Assembly: GCA_016720905.1 (NCBI GenBank)
Contig: JADKJT010000005.1
Location: 124,001 to 188,000, forward strand
DNA: 64,000 bases
Source of the DNA: Gemmatimonadaceae bacterium
GTDB lineage: Bacteria; Gemmatimonadota; Gemmatimonadetes; Gemmatimonadales; Gemmatimonadaceae
Reading direction: 5' to 3'
Positions within the stretch are counted from its first letter, which is position 1, and each line of letters opens with the position of its first letter. Made by a program: the position numbers and the translations under genes. The notes below the pieces were generated by a model, which was not told the DNA's origin, ran no database searches, and saw only the letters and a list, made by a program, of their open reading frames with translations. Below are positions 25,322-33,700 of the stretch, piece after piece.

Positions 25322-25851
25322 AGCTCGATCTCCCGGCCTTCCCGGTCGAACACCACATGCAGTGTGCGGGCGCCCTGCGCTCCAATTACCAATGACTGCT
25401 CGATGTCCGCGGTTTTCGACGGTCCGCTCAGAAACCAACCGCAAGCGGATTCGACAGGTATCAGGCGCACGGCATCGTGCATGGTAGGTACCAGTGCGCC
25501 GTGAGGGACAACCAGAATCAGGTGTTCCGCGCGCACGATATCGGCGCGTTCGCGGAGGTCGGCGGCGTCGACGTACACCGAGCCGTTCTCGGCCACTGCA
25601 CACCGACCGGGCACCACGACCACGTCGGCGCGATCGCCGACGCCGAGGTCCGTGACAATTTCCGCGATGAGATCGTTCACGGAGCGCGTCGGGTCACCCG
25701 AGACACCGCGCCCGCCGACCGAGGCGAGGACCTGCAGGAACCGCTCCAACAGGTTGAGTGCGCGGATATCACCGGTCACGTGCGGTGCGGCGGGTGACGG
25801 CGGAACCGCCGCGGCCCGAATGGCCGACAGGATCGTTTCGCGCGCGCTCAC
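25300..25851 (-). CDS. lutC: LutC, LUD-domain lactate utilisation protein C
   Basis: 183 residues from GTG 25851, which overlaps the lutB stop as GTGA; a much longer frame on this strand is a shadow inside lutB. The LUD domain is recognisable by VVVVPGRCAVAENGSVYVDA, HLILVVPHGALVPTMHDAV, GWFLSGPSKTADIEQSLVIGAQGARTLHVV split across two strands, and the final VFDREGREIELVVAPSA. LutA, LutB and LutC together oxidise L-lactate to pyruvate in Bacillus and many other bacteria; LutC is the partner without its own Fe-S cluster. Last gene of the lut-fuc transcription unit. Confidence 0.9.
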   Translation of the reverse strand: MSARETILSAIRAAAVPPSPAAPHVTGDIRALNLLERFLQVLASVGGRGVSGDPTRSVNDLIAEIVTDLGVGDRADVVVVPGRCAVAENGSVYVDAADLRERADIVRAEHLILVVPHGALVPTMHDAVRLIPVESACGWFLSGPSKTADIEQSLVIGAQGARTLHVVFDREGREIELVVAPSA

Positions 25852-27269
25852 GGGATTCGCCCGGCGCGTCTGGCCCATTCGCGGAATGACTCGCGTGGCG
25901 CGAGCGGTAGGTCGCGACCGGGGCGCGTCCAGGGATTCCATCTGCGCGCGACGCGAGTTCCAGGAATGAACCGCAGGGTACGCAGAGTACGCAGGGCGCT
26001 GCGGGCAACCCAACCGGCGCGCGCGAAGCTGACTGGTCTGGACAAGAGGCGCCCGAGTTGGCGAAAGATCGTTGCGTAGCCTCCGGGGAGCGCACCGGCC
26101 GTCGCGCTGCGTTCGCGCCACGTCAGGAGTTGTCCGGGGATGTCGATCTTCACCGGACACACGTCGCCGCACGATCCGCAGAGCGTCGAGGCAAACGGCA
26201 GGCTGCGATGGGCACCGAGATCGACCGCCGGCGCGAGGATCGCGCCAATGGGCCCGGGAATGACATGCCCGTAGCTGTATCCGCCACTGCGCCGATAGAT
26301 GGGGCAGGTGTTGAGACACGCGCCGCAGCGAATGCAGTGCAGGGCACTGCGCATGTCGGCATCTGCCAGTCGCGCCGTGCGACCATTGTCCACCAGCACC
26401 ACATGCATCGCGGCGCCGGGTCGCGGGGCGGAGACGTGCGTGGTGTACGCAGTGATGGGTTGACCGGTGGCGCTGCGGGCCAGGATGCGCAGCAACACAC
26501 CAAGATCATCCAGCGTGGCGATGATCTTCTCGATGCCCACGCACACGATATGGACTGGCGCCGAATGCATGCCCAGATCGGCGTTGCCCTCGTTTGTACA
26601 GACCACCACGCCGCCGGTTTCGGCCACCAGCGCGTTGGCGCCCGTGATGGCGGCATCGGCGTTGAGCAATGCATCACGCAGGTGCACGCGGGCGGCCGCG
26701 GCCAGTGCGTCGGGTGACGACTCACCGGCGGGTGTGCCCATTTCGCGGTGGAACAACGCGCCGATTTCCTCCTTCTTCCAGTGAATGGCAGGGAGCACGA
26801 TATGCGACGGCGGCTGGTGCGCCAATTGCACGATGCGTTCGCCGAGATCGGTGTCGACCACCTCGATCCCGTCCGCTTCCAGAAACGAATTGAGTCCGCA
26901 CTCCTCCGTGAGCATCGACTTGCTTTTGGCCACGCGCTTCACCTTGGCGTCGCGCAGAATGCCACGTACCACGGCATTGTGCTCGGCCGCGTCGCGCGCC
27001 CAGTGGACACAGACGCCCGAGGCGGTCGCGCGCCGCTCAAACTCCACGAGCAATTCGGCCAGGCGACTCATGGCGTGCGCCTTGAGCGCCGATCCCGCTT
27101 CACGCAGCGCTTCCCATTCGGGCAAATCGGTCGCCCGATCGCGACGCTGTCGCACAAACCAGAGCGCGTCGTCGTGCCAGGCCGCACGCTCATCATCACG
27201 CAGAAACGCCGCCGCGGCTTCCGGATGACCGACGCCCTGGCGATGCAGCACGGGAAGGGCCGTGCTCAC
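25848..27269 (-). CDS. lutB: LutB, iron-sulfur lactate utilisation protein B
   Basis: 473 residues from GTG 27269 (VSTALPVLHRQGVGH), overlapping the lutA stop. An N-terminal LUD domain (about 60-290; KSKSMLTEECGLNSFLEADG, NADAAITGANALVAETGGVV) is followed by two 4Fe-4S motifs, CIRCGACLNTCPIYRRSGG (about 302-320) and CGSCGDVCPVKIDIP (about 359-373), then a helical C-terminus. It carries electrons between LutA/LutC and the respiratory chain. The C-terminal region contains an in-frame ALRTLRTLR stretch encoded by a 9-nt-period repeat (copy E), which looks inserted. Confidence 0.92.
   Translation of the reverse strand: MSTALPVLHRQGVGHPEAAAAFLRDDERAAWHDDALWFVRQRRDRATDLPEWEALREAGSALKAHAMSRLAELLVEFERRATASGVCVHWARDAAEHNAVVRGILRDAKVKRVAKSKSMLTEECGLNSFLEADGIEVVDTDLGERIVQLAHQPPSHIVLPAIHWKKEEIGALFHREMGTPAGESSPDALAAAARVHLRDALLNADAAITGANALVAETGGVVVCTNEGNADLGMHSAPVHIVCVGIEKIIATLDDLGVLLRILARSATGQPITAYTTHVSAPRPGAAMHVVLVDNGRTARLADADMRSALHCIRCGACLNTCPIYRRSGGYSYGHVIPGPIGAILAPAVDLGAHRSLPFASTLCGSCGDVCPVKIDIPGQLLTWRERSATAGALPGGYATIFRQLGRLLSRPVSFARAGWVARSALRTLRTLRFIPGTRVARRWNPWTRPGRDLPLAPRESFREWARRAGRIP
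25970..25998. repeat. Single-arm 9-nt-period repeat inside lutB, copy E
   Basis: ACCGCAGGG TACGCAGAG TACGCAGGG, three 9-base units of form NNCGCAGNG, related in period but not identical in sequence to the NNCGCNAAG family. On the coding strand it reads LRT LRT LR, keeping lutB in frame. No inverted partner is visible nearby. Confidence 0.55.
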
Positions 27270-28027
27270 CGGGTCGCCTCTTCCAGCAACTCGGCAATGT
27301 GCATGGTGCGCAGGGGAACAGCACTGCGACTGGCGATGACTTCGAGATGCAACAGACACGACGGATCACTGCTCACCAGCACCTCGGCTTGGTGCGTCGT
27401 GTAGTCCGTCAGCCGGTCGCGGCCCATGGCCACGGACAGCTCGGGCTCTCCAATCGCGAATGACCCCCCAAACCCGCAGCATTCGTCCGGGCGGTCCAGC
27501 GGCACCAGCGTCAGGCCGTCCAATGCACCGAGCAGCGTGTGCATGGGGCCACTGGGTGGCTGATGCAATTCGGACGACCCGCCCAGTCGCAGTCCGCGCT
27601 GTGCATGACAGCCCAGATGCATGGCCACACGATGGGCAAAGCGACCGGTGAGTTGCGGCATGCCAAGCGGTCCGGCGAGAAACTCGCACAACTCGTAGGT
27701 GACGCGAGCCGCGTGAGTGCCCGCGTCACCGGACACCAACGAAGGCAGGTGGTGTCGCACATGATGGGTGCAACTCCCTGACGGCATGACCACCACGTCG
27801 AACGGTCGCGCGCTGGTGGCCCACGTCGTCGCCGCGCCGCGCGCCGCGGCAACGGCACCTGCATTGCTCATGGGTTGCCCGCAGCAGGGTGCGTCAAACG
27901 CCAAATTGACGTCGCAGCCCAGTCGCTCAAGCAGCACGAGCGTCGCCTGCGCCGCCGACGGCCGAAGCTGGTCGACGTAACAGGGGACGGCGAGTGCTAC
28001 ACGCACGAATCGCTCACGGTTGCTCAA
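27266..28027 (-). CDS. lutA: LutA, CCG-domain lactate utilisation protein A
   Basis: 253 residues. It contains the two cysteine-rich CCG domains of the LutA/GlpC/HdrB type: N-terminal LAVPCYVDQLRP with DAPCCGQPMSNAG, and C-terminal MHLGCHAQRGLR with PDECCGFGGSFAI. They bind an unusual Fe-S cluster or support disulfide redox chemistry. In LutABC this subunit helps oxidise L-lactate. ATG 28027 overlaps the upstream mutarotase by 14 bases; GTG 28006 (VRVALAVPCYV) is an alternative. All three lut genes overlap, so they are probably made in fixed ratio. Confidence 0.93.
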   Translation of the reverse strand: MSNRERFVRVALAVPCYVDQLRPSAAQATLVLLERLGCDVNLAFDAPCCGQPMSNAGAVAAARGAATTWATSARPFDVVVMPSGSCTHHVRHHLPSLVSGDAGTHAARVTYELCEFLAGPLGMPQLTGRFAHRVAMHLGCHAQRGLRLGGSSELHQPPSGPMHTLLGALDGLTLVPLDRPDECCGFGGSFAIGEPELSVAMGRDRLTDYTTHQAEVLVSSDPSCLLHLEVIASRSAVPLRTMHIAELLEEATR

Positions 28028-28370
28028 CGAGATCGAAGATCTTCGTCATCGGTACCCACTTCTGCCCCGGGTCCGCCCACGGCAATGGTTGCTGGAAGCG
28101 CCACATCAACGCTTCCCACTCCGCCACCTTCGGGTTGGCCGCATCGGCCACGCTCTTCGCGGCCGCGTTGAAGTGCTCGTTGGTCGACATGACCATGGTC
28201 AGTCGATTGCCGGTACGCCAGATCTCCATGCTTTCAATACCGGCATCCCGAATGCTGGCGGCTATCTCCGGCCAGATTCGCTCGTGCAGACGACTGTATT
28301 CCGCGATCAGGGCGGAATCGTCCTTGAGGTCGAGCGCAAGACACCAGCGCTGGAGTTGGCCCTGGCTCAT
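28014..28370 (-). CDS. L-rhamnose/L-fucose mutarotase (YiiL/RhaM family)
   Basis: 118 residues, a single dimeric ferredoxin-like domain. RWCLALDLKDD, EYSRLHERIWPEI (catalytic His), IESMEIWRTGNRLTMVM and WRFQQPLPWADPGQKWVPM are family hallmarks. It interconverts alpha and beta anomers of a 6-deoxyhexose. The family name is L-rhamnose mutarotase, but members also accompany L-fucose genes. Here the neighbouring FucP-type permease favours L-fucose. Its start overlaps the fucP stop as ATGA and its stop lies within lutA. Confidence 0.85.
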   Translation of the reverse strand: MSQGQLQRWCLALDLKDDSALIAEYSRLHERIWPEIAASIRDAGIESMEIWRTGNRLTMVMSTNEHFNAAAKSVADAANPKVAEWEALMWRFQQPLPWADPGQKWVPMTKIFDLVEQP

Positions 28371-29650
28371 GATGTCACGGCCAACGTGTGCTTGTGGCCC
28401 CGTAAGGCAAAGTGCAACACCACCACATAGCAGAACACCGGAATCCAGAATGCCGTCTGAATACCTTGCGCATCGGATATCGCTCCCATCGCCGCCGGAA
28501 TGATGGCGCCGCCCACGATGCTCATCACCAGCAGCGATGATCCCAGTTTCGTGTCCTCACCAATGCCATCGATGGCCAGCGCGAAGATGGTGGGGAATTG
28601 GATGGAATGAAACAGGCCGAGCAGGACGATCATCCAGACCGCCGCCGCGCCTGATCCCGAGGCGGCAAACGCGGCAGCCGCCACACCCAGCGCGGCAACC
28701 GCGGCCAACATCCGCGGCGCCGGGATGCGCGTCATGAGCGCGGTGCCGATAACACGTCCCGCCAGAAAGCCAGCCAGATGCCACTTGAGAAAGTCGGCGG
28801 CAACGCGCTCGCCCGTACCGGGCAACGCCTGCTGCGCAAATCGAATCACGAACGACGCCACACCCACCTGTGCGCCCACGTAGCAGAACTGGGCGAATAC
28901 CCCACGACGCAAGTGCGCGTGACGCCAGGCGCTGGCCAGTCCGCGACCGCTACCCTCGCCGGGCTCCTTCACTTCCGGCAGCTTCGACAGGGCAATCATC
29001 ACCCCCACCAGCACGAACAGCGCCGTGATAACCAGATAGGGCCCCTTCACTCCGGTGGCTTCAGTCGCGCGCCACGCCTCGATGGCGGCTGGCGTCATCG
29101 TCGCCAGATCGGCGCCGGAATGCTCGACGCCCGAGAGGATGAATTGCGCGCCGAGGATGGGCGTGATGACCGCGCCCAGTGCATTGAACATCTGCGCGGT
29201 GTTGAGACGGCGAGCCGCACTGCCCGACGGGCCCAGGACCGTGACATACGGGTTCGCGGCCACTTCCAGTACGCATTGACCACAGGCCATCACGAACAGT
29301 GCCAGCAGGAAGAACGGATACCAGCGCGCCGTGGCGGCCGGTTGAAACAGCAGCGTGCCAAGCGCGCACAAACCCAGCCCAACCAGGATGCCTTTGCGAT
29401 AGCCGACCCGCCGCATGATCCATCCGGCGGGCAGTGCCATCAGGAAGTAGCCGCCGAAAAACGCCGTCTGGATGAGCGAGGATTGAAAGTCGCTCAGGTC
29501 GAGTGCCTTCTTGAGATGCGGAATCAGGACGTCATTGAGATTGACCCCGATGGCCCACAGGAAGAACAGCGACGTGACGAGGACAAACGGCACGACGTAT
29601 CGACGTTCGGTAAGCGGCGCACTGCGATCGGGCATCGAGTCTCCGGGCAA
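28367..29650 (-). CDS. fucP: L-fucose:proton symporter, FucP family (MFS)
   Basis: 427 residues, 12 predicted helices. YVVPFVLVTSLFFLWAIGVN with NDVLIPHLKKALDLSDFQSS is the FucP N-terminal signature, including the Asn-Asp pair following helix 1. SLIQTAFFGGYFLMALPAGW and RRVGYRKGILVGLGLCALG match the family's helix 2 region. FucP carries L-fucose, and related members carry other sugars. ATG 29635 (MPDRSAPL) is an alternative start. It lies between the mutarotase (overlapping) and an SDR dehydrogenase (18-base gap), forming the uptake step of the pathway. Confidence 0.88.
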   Translation of the reverse strand: MPGDSMPDRSAPLTERRYVVPFVLVTSLFFLWAIGVNLNDVLIPHLKKALDLSDFQSSLIQTAFFGGYFLMALPAGWIMRRVGYRKGILVGLGLCALGTLLFQPAATARWYPFFLLALFVMACGQCVLEVAANPYVTVLGPSGSAARRLNTAQMFNALGAVITPILGAQFILSGVEHSGADLATMTPAAIEAWRATEATGVKGPYLVITALFVLVGVMIALSKLPEVKEPGEGSGRGLASAWRHAHLRRGVFAQFCYVGAQVGVASFVIRFAQQALPGTGERVAADFLKWHLAGFLAGRVIGTALMTRIPAPRMLAAVAALGVAAAAFAASGSGAAAVWMIVLLGLFHSIQFPTIFALAIDGIGEDTKLGSSLLVMSIVGGAIIPAAMGAISDAQGIQTAFWIPVFCYVVVLHFALRGHKHTLAVTS

Positions 29651-29668
29651 CGAATCAATGGTGAATGA

Positions 29669-30439
29669 TCAGGTCAGGGCGCGATCCAAGTGAACGTAGC
29701 CGCCGTCCACGAACAGGTGCTGCCCCGTCATGTGTCCGGCGCGTGGCGACAGCAGAAAGCAGGTCATGGAGGCGATCTCCTCGGGCAACGTCATGCGGTG
29801 CTCCAGCGGGATGCGCGCAAGAATCATCGCTTGCTTGGCAGCGGGGTCGGGAAAGGTGTCCAGCCACGCGCGATAGAGTGGCGTCATGACTTCGGCCGGC
29901 ACGATGGCGTTGACGCGAATGTCATACGGCAGCAATTCGGCGGCCCACTCGCGCGTGAGGGCGAGAATGGCGCCCTTGGCCGAGGCGTAGCCTGACGTGT
30001 TGCCCTGTCCCGTGATGGCGGTCTTGCTGGCGATGTTCACGATGGTGCCGCGCGACGCCTTGAGATGTGGTAGCGCGTAGTGGGCGATATCGTAGTAGTG
30101 ATGCAGGTTGGTACGAAGCGATTCGCGATAGCGCATGGGGTCGCCGTGTTCCAGACCGACGCTGTCGTTCACGCCGGCGTTGTTGACCACGGCGTCGATG
30201 GTGCCGAGCCGCCGAACCGTTTCGGTCACCGCATCGCGGCAGGCATCGGGGTCGCGAAGATCACCGGCGATCGCAATGCCGTTCCCCAGTTCGGACGTGA
30301 TCGCCTCAAGCGCAGCCGGGTCACGATCGAGCACGGCCGGGCGCGCGCCCTCGGCCACCAGCGCGCGCGTGATGGCGGCACCGATGCCTTTGGCGCCGCC
30401 CGTGATGAGGATGACGCGGTGGTGGAGTTCGAGGTTCAA
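29669..30439 (-). CDS. SDR oxidoreductase, likely L-fucose (6-deoxyhexose) dehydrogenase
   Basis: 256 residues. Cofactor loop TGGAKGIG (14-21), NNAG (about 86-89), Ser in VNIASKTAITG and catalytic YASAKGA (Tyr about 151, Lys about 155) are intact; the end TGQHLFVDGGYVHLDRAL is usual for classical SDRs. Asp after the second strand (VLDRDP) suggests NAD rather than NADP. By position with fucP and the mutarotase it should oxidise the sugar to the lactone, the first step of non-phosphorylative L-fucose degradation. That substrate is inferred from context. Confidence 0.82.
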   Translation of the reverse strand: MNLELHHRVILITGGAKGIGAAITRALVAEGARPAVLDRDPAALEAITSELGNGIAIAGDLRDPDACRDAVTETVRRLGTIDAVVNNAGVNDSVGLEHGDPMRYRESLRTNLHHYYDIAHYALPHLKASRGTIVNIASKTAITGQGNTSGYASAKGAILALTREWAAELLPYDIRVNAIVPAEVMTPLYRAWLDTFPDPAAKQAMILARIPLEHRMTLPEEIASMTCFLLSPRAGHMTGQHLFVDGGYVHLDRALT

Positions 30440-30473
30440 TCAGGGCTCCGAGCAGGGCGGGCCAACCACAATT

Positions 30474-30517
30474 CTACCGCGAAGAGCGCGAAGGGGGTCG
30501 CGCACTTGGCGGTAGAT
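30474..30517. repeat. 9-nt-period inverted repeat, copy D (short)
   Basis: TACCGCGAAGAGCGCGAAG (30475-30493) faces CGCGCACTTGGCGGTAGA (30500-30517), whose complement starts TCTACCGCCAAGTGCGCG. Only two 9-base units per arm and almost no spacer. It lies between the start of the SDR gene and the start of the small divergent membrane-protein gene, where the promoter of the fucP-lut unit should be. Confidence 0.65.
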
Positions 30518-30627
30518 CGGAGTGAAGCACGACGTCCGCCAAAGACACCTGCTCCCGGGGAACTCCGCAAGGCGTCCATGCAGTACAAAGAACTTGACAG
30601 CACAAAGAATATGCTGCAGCTTTCGGT

Positions 30628-31215
30628 ATGCGACCCCCCGATGTCGCCTTCCTGATAGCGTTGCTGACCACGCTCGTCGTCGCGATCCGCGTGGCATGGC
30701 ATCTCGTCCGCGGCCAGCGCGCCTCGACACTTCGCCTTGGACGGCGATGGGGCCTCGGAGCGGCCTGCTATATCGTGGTGTTGTTGGCGGTGTCGCTCTT
30801 CCAACCAGGTCGAACACTCTCACCAGGCGAAAACGAGTGCTTTGACGATTGGTGCATTGCAGTCGATGAATCAGCGCGCACCGTTCCCGAACGGATCACC
30901 GTGGAGGTGCGCCTCTCCAATCGCGGCCGTGGACGGCCGCAGGCAGAGCCGGATGCCTATGTGTACCTCATGGCCGATGGCGGTCACGTGGTGCAGGCGA
31001 AATCGATCGAGCACCGTGATTCGATTGGCGGCGTAGTCCCCGCAGGCGAGTCGCGCACGGTGCGTGTGATGTTCGACGTCCCGCCGCAGCTTGTGGTACG
31101 CGGCCTGGTGAAGGCACGTCGGTCGCGCTTCCCGGCGTCTTTCATCATTGGCGATCCGTCAAGTTGGCTGCATCGGCCGACGATACACACGCTCGCTCGC
31201 AAGGGACCGCGGTAA
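30628..31215 (+). CDS. Hypothetical protein with two N-terminal membrane helices
   Basis: 195 residues. Helices at about 6-24 (VAFLIALLTTLVVAIRVAW) and about 43-61 (LGAACYIVVLLAVSLFQPG), then an extracytoplasmic domain of about 130 residues with beta-strand pattern (ITVEVRLSNRGRG, RTVRVMFDVPPQLVVRGLV). This resembles an immunoglobulin-like or FxLYD-type domain, but no family is certain. It is the only plus-strand gene inside the sugar cluster, and its last 71 bases overlap the 3' end of the lactonase gene on the other strand. It splits the cluster into two transcription units. Confidence 0.65.
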   Translation: MRPPDVAFLIALLTTLVVAIRVAWHLVRGQRASTLRLGRRWGLGAACYIVVLLAVSLFQPGRTLSPGENECFDDWCIAVDESARTVPERITVEVRLSNRGRGRPQAEPDAYVYLMADGGHVVQAKSIEHRDSIGGVVPAGESRTVRVMFDVPPQLVVRGLVKARRSRFPASFIIGDPSSWLHRPTIHTLARKGPR

Positions 31216-32035
31216 GCCGATACACCTCGCGCGCCGTCTCGCCGAAAACGCGCGCACGCTCAGCGGTCGTCAATCGCTCGGCCCAGCGCTCTATGACGTC
31301 GACCACGCGAGCATACCCGGCCGCCACCAGACACACTGGCCAGTCCGATCCGAACATCAGTCGCTCCGGCCCGAACGCCTCGGCGGCCGCATCGAGCACC
31401 GGCAACAAGTCGGCATCAGTCCACGTGTGCCATGACGCTTCCGTTACCAGGCCGGACAGCTTGCAGGTGACATGGTTGTATCGTGCCAGACGCGGCAATC
31501 CGGAACGCCATTCCTCCAGGCGGCCGCCCGCGATGTCCGGTTTGGCGCAGTGATCGAGCACGAAGCGCACGTCGGGACATGATGATACCAATTGCTCGGC
31601 GGCCGCGAGTTGTCGGGGATAGATCAGGATATCGTAGCTGTAGCCGAGCGCACCCATCACCGTAACGCCGGTGATCACCTGGGATCTCGCGAGAAAATCG
31701 TCAGGTTCTCCTTGTGCGATATGACGGAATCCCTTGAGCATCGGCGCGCTACGATAGCGGTCCAGCTGCTCCGCCAGATCCGGCGCCTGCAAATCCACCC
31801 ACCCAACCACGCCCCGGATGATGTCATGGCGTTCAGCGAGTGTCAGTAGAAACTCCGTTTCGGCGTCCGACTGAGCTGCCTGCACCGCAACGACCGCGTC
31901 GATGCGTGCGTCCGCCAGTAGCGGCACGGCATCCGTCGGCAGAAAATCCCGGCGCAGCGCACCCATGGCCGGCGTGATCCAGCCGTCGCGCACGGCGTCA
32001 TATCGCCAGTAGTGCTGATGCGCGTCAACTCTCAC
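31145..32035 (-). CDS. COG3618 amidohydrolase, likely L-fucono-lactonase
   Basis: 296 residues. The amidohydrolase opening MRVDAHQHYWRYD carries the metal-binding HxH, followed by VVAVQAAQSDAETEFLLTLA, VGWVDLQAPDLAEQLDRYR, KGFRHIAQGEP, FVLDHCAKPDIAGG and the terminal GPERLMFGSDWPVC with catalytic Asp. This is the group that includes L-fucono-1,5-lactonase and L-rhamnono-lactonase. It should open the lactone made by the SDR to the aldonic acid. Three bases separate it from the FAH gene. Its C-terminus overlaps the opposing hypothetical gene. Confidence 0.88.
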   Translation of the reverse strand: MRVDAHQHYWRYDAVRDGWITPAMGALRRDFLPTDAVPLLADARIDAVVAVQAAQSDAETEFLLTLAERHDIIRGVVGWVDLQAPDLAEQLDRYRSAPMLKGFRHIAQGEPDDFLARSQVITGVTVMGALGYSYDILIYPRQLAAAEQLVSSCPDVRFVLDHCAKPDIAGGRLEEWRSGLPRLARYNHVTCKLSGLVTEASWHTWTDADLLPVLDAAAEAFGPERLMFGSDWPVCLVAAGYARVVDVIERWAERLTTAERARVFGETAREVYRLTAVPCERACVSSADAANLTDRQ

Positions 32036-32038
32036 TCG

Positions 32039-32908
32039 TCAGCCACCCGCACGCTGTTCCCAGGCCACTGCACGTTGCCGAGACGTGCCAAGCCCATCGA
32101 CCGACAGCTCCACCACGTCGCCATGCTGCAAATAGCGCGGCGGTTTGAAGCCCAGTCCCACGCCACCGGGTGTGCCGGTGGAGATCACGTCCCCCGGTAA
32201 CAACGTCATGAACTGCGAGATGTAGCTGACCAGTTGCGGCACTCCGAATATCAGTTGCGCCGTGCTGCTGTGCTGCAGTCGTTCTCCGTTCACGCTCAGG
32301 CTCAACGACAGCGCATGCGGATCCGGAATCTCATCAGCCGTGGCCATCCAGGGTCCCAGCGGCGCAAACGTGTCCCAGCTCTTGCCCTTGAACCACTGGC
32401 CGCCGCGTTCCATCTGGTAGGCGCGCTCCGAGTAATCGTTGTGCAACGCATAGCCGGCCACGTACTCCATGGCCTGCGCTTCCGCCACCAGTGTCGCCCG
32501 TCGCCCAATGACGATGGCCAGCTCCACCTCCCAATCGCACTTGAGCGCATCGGGCGGCATCTGTAAATCGTCGAACGGCCCCACCAACGACGAGGTGGCC
32601 TTGGCAAACAGAATCGGCTCGACGGGAATTGCAGCACCGGTCTCCGCCGCGTGATCACGGTAGTTGAGACCCACACAGACGATCTTCGACGGACGCGCCA
32701 CGCACGACGCCCAGCGCACGCCGTCGGGCACCACGGGAAGTGTGCTGCCGTGCGTCGCGACCCATGCGGTGAGTCGGACTATGCCATCGTGCGTGAAGAA
32801 GGGTTCGTTCCAATCCTCGCCAAACGCTGAGGCGTCGCGACGAAGGCCAGCCGAGTCAACGATGCCGGGCAGCTCGGCGCCCACCGGTCCGAATCGAATC
32901 AGCTTCAT
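32039..32908 (-). CDS. FAH-family hydrolase, likely 2,4-diketo-3-deoxy-L-fuconate hydrolase
   Basis: 289 residues. Fumarylacetoacetate hydrolase fold: IVCVGLNYRDHAAETG, FAKATSSLVGP, metal-binding Glu residues in CDWEVELAIVIG, NDYSER, KGKSWDTFAPLGPWM, and ISTGTPGGVGLGFKPP near the end. In the L-fucose (and L-rhamnose) diketo pathway this family cleaves 2,4-diketo-3-deoxy-6-deoxyhexonate to pyruvate and L-lactate. The link to LutABC in the same cluster supports that reaction. Sits 6 bases after the SDR gene. Confidence 0.87.
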   Translation of the reverse strand: MKLIRFGPVGAELPGIVDSAGLRRDASAFGEDWNEPFFTHDGIVRLTAWVATHGSTLPVVPDGVRWASCVARPSKIVCVGLNYRDHAAETGAAIPVEPILFAKATSSLVGPFDDLQMPPDALKCDWEVELAIVIGRRATLVAEAQAMEYVAGYALHNDYSERAYQMERGGQWFKGKSWDTFAPLGPWMATADEIPDPHALSLSLSVNGERLQHSSTAQLIFGVPQLVSYISQFMTLLPGDVISTGTPGGVGLGFKPPRYLQHGDVVELSVDGLGTSRQRAVAWEQRAGG

Positions 32909-32914
32909 GATGTG

Positions 32915-33700
32915 TTATCCGTGCAGGTGGAGAAAACCGCCATCCATCGGATAGTCGGTGCCCGTCAGGAACGCGGCCTCATCGCTGGCCAGGAATCGCG
33001 CAAACGAGGCGACCTCCTGTGGCTGGCCCATACGGCCAATCGGTTGTGTCGCGGCGAGCTTCGCGAACATCTCGGCTTCGCGACCCGGATAGTGCTTCGC
33101 GAGATACCCGTCGACGAATGGCGTGTGAACACGCCCGGGTGAAATGCAATTGCAGCGCACGCCGCGGCTCACATAGTCGCGGGCGATGGAGTAGGTCATC
33201 GCCACCACGGCACCCTTGCTCATGGAATACGCAAAGCGATCGGCCAGCCCGGCCGACGCGGCCACCGATGCCATATTGATGATCACGCCGCGACCACGCT
33301 CGGCCATGCCGCCGATCACCGCGCGGGTGCACAGGTACACGCCGCGCACATTCACCTGAAAGAGGCGCTCGAAGTCATTCAGCGACGTGGTCTCGATGTT
33401 CCCGATGTGCGAAACGCCGGCGTTGTTGACCAGGATATCCACGACGCTGGTGGCGTGAATGCCATCGAACGTCCCTTGCACCTCCCCGGGATCGCTCACG
33501 TCGCACTGGTACGGTGTCGCTGAGGGTCCCAATGCGTGCGCGACGGCGGTGACGGCCTCGAGATCGCGATCGAGACAATGCACGCGTGCGCCTGCCCGCA
33601 CGAACTCGGTGGCAATCGCTCGCCCGATGCCGCTTCCGGCGCCGGTGACTGCCGCCACACGCCCCGCGAGCATGAACGCGCCGTCCGAAGATGTGCTCAC
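32915..33700 (-). CDS. SDR oxidoreductase, likely 2-keto-3-deoxy-L-fuconate dehydrogenase
   Basis: 261 residues from GTG 33700, whose GTGA overlaps the stop of the UxaA-family gene; a frame from 33736 would lie inside that gene. Cofactor loop VTGAGSGIGRAIA, NNAGVSHIGNIET, Ser in INMASVAASAG, catalytic YSMSKGAV, and SDEAAFLTGTDYPMDGGFLHL at the end are complete. In the pathway this enzyme oxidises C4 of 2-keto-3-deoxy-L-fuconate to the diketo acid. Two SDRs in one cluster match the two oxidation steps; which SDR does which step is assigned by position only. Confidence 0.84.
   Translation of the reverse strand: MSTSSDGAFMLAGRVAAVTGAGSGIGRAIATEFVRAGARVHCLDRDLEAVTAVAHALGPSATPYQCDVSDPGEVQGTFDGIHATSVVDILVNNAGVSHIGNIETTSLNDFERLFQVNVRGVYLCTRAVIGGMAERGRGVIINMASVAASAGLADRFAYSMSKGAVVAMTYSIARDYVSRGVRCNCISPGRVHTPFVDGYLAKHYPGREAEMFAKLAATQPIGRMGQPQEVASFARFLASDEAAFLTGTDYPMDGGFLHLHG

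Noticed and set aside
25852..26319. N-terminal extension of the lutC frame
   Set aside because: It runs through lutB in another frame; the GTGA overlap gives the real start at 25851.
28014..28370. Assignment of the cluster to L-rhamnose by the mutarotase family name alone
   Set aside because: The FucP-type permease points to L-fucose, and both sugars give the same end products by this route, so the sugar is left open.
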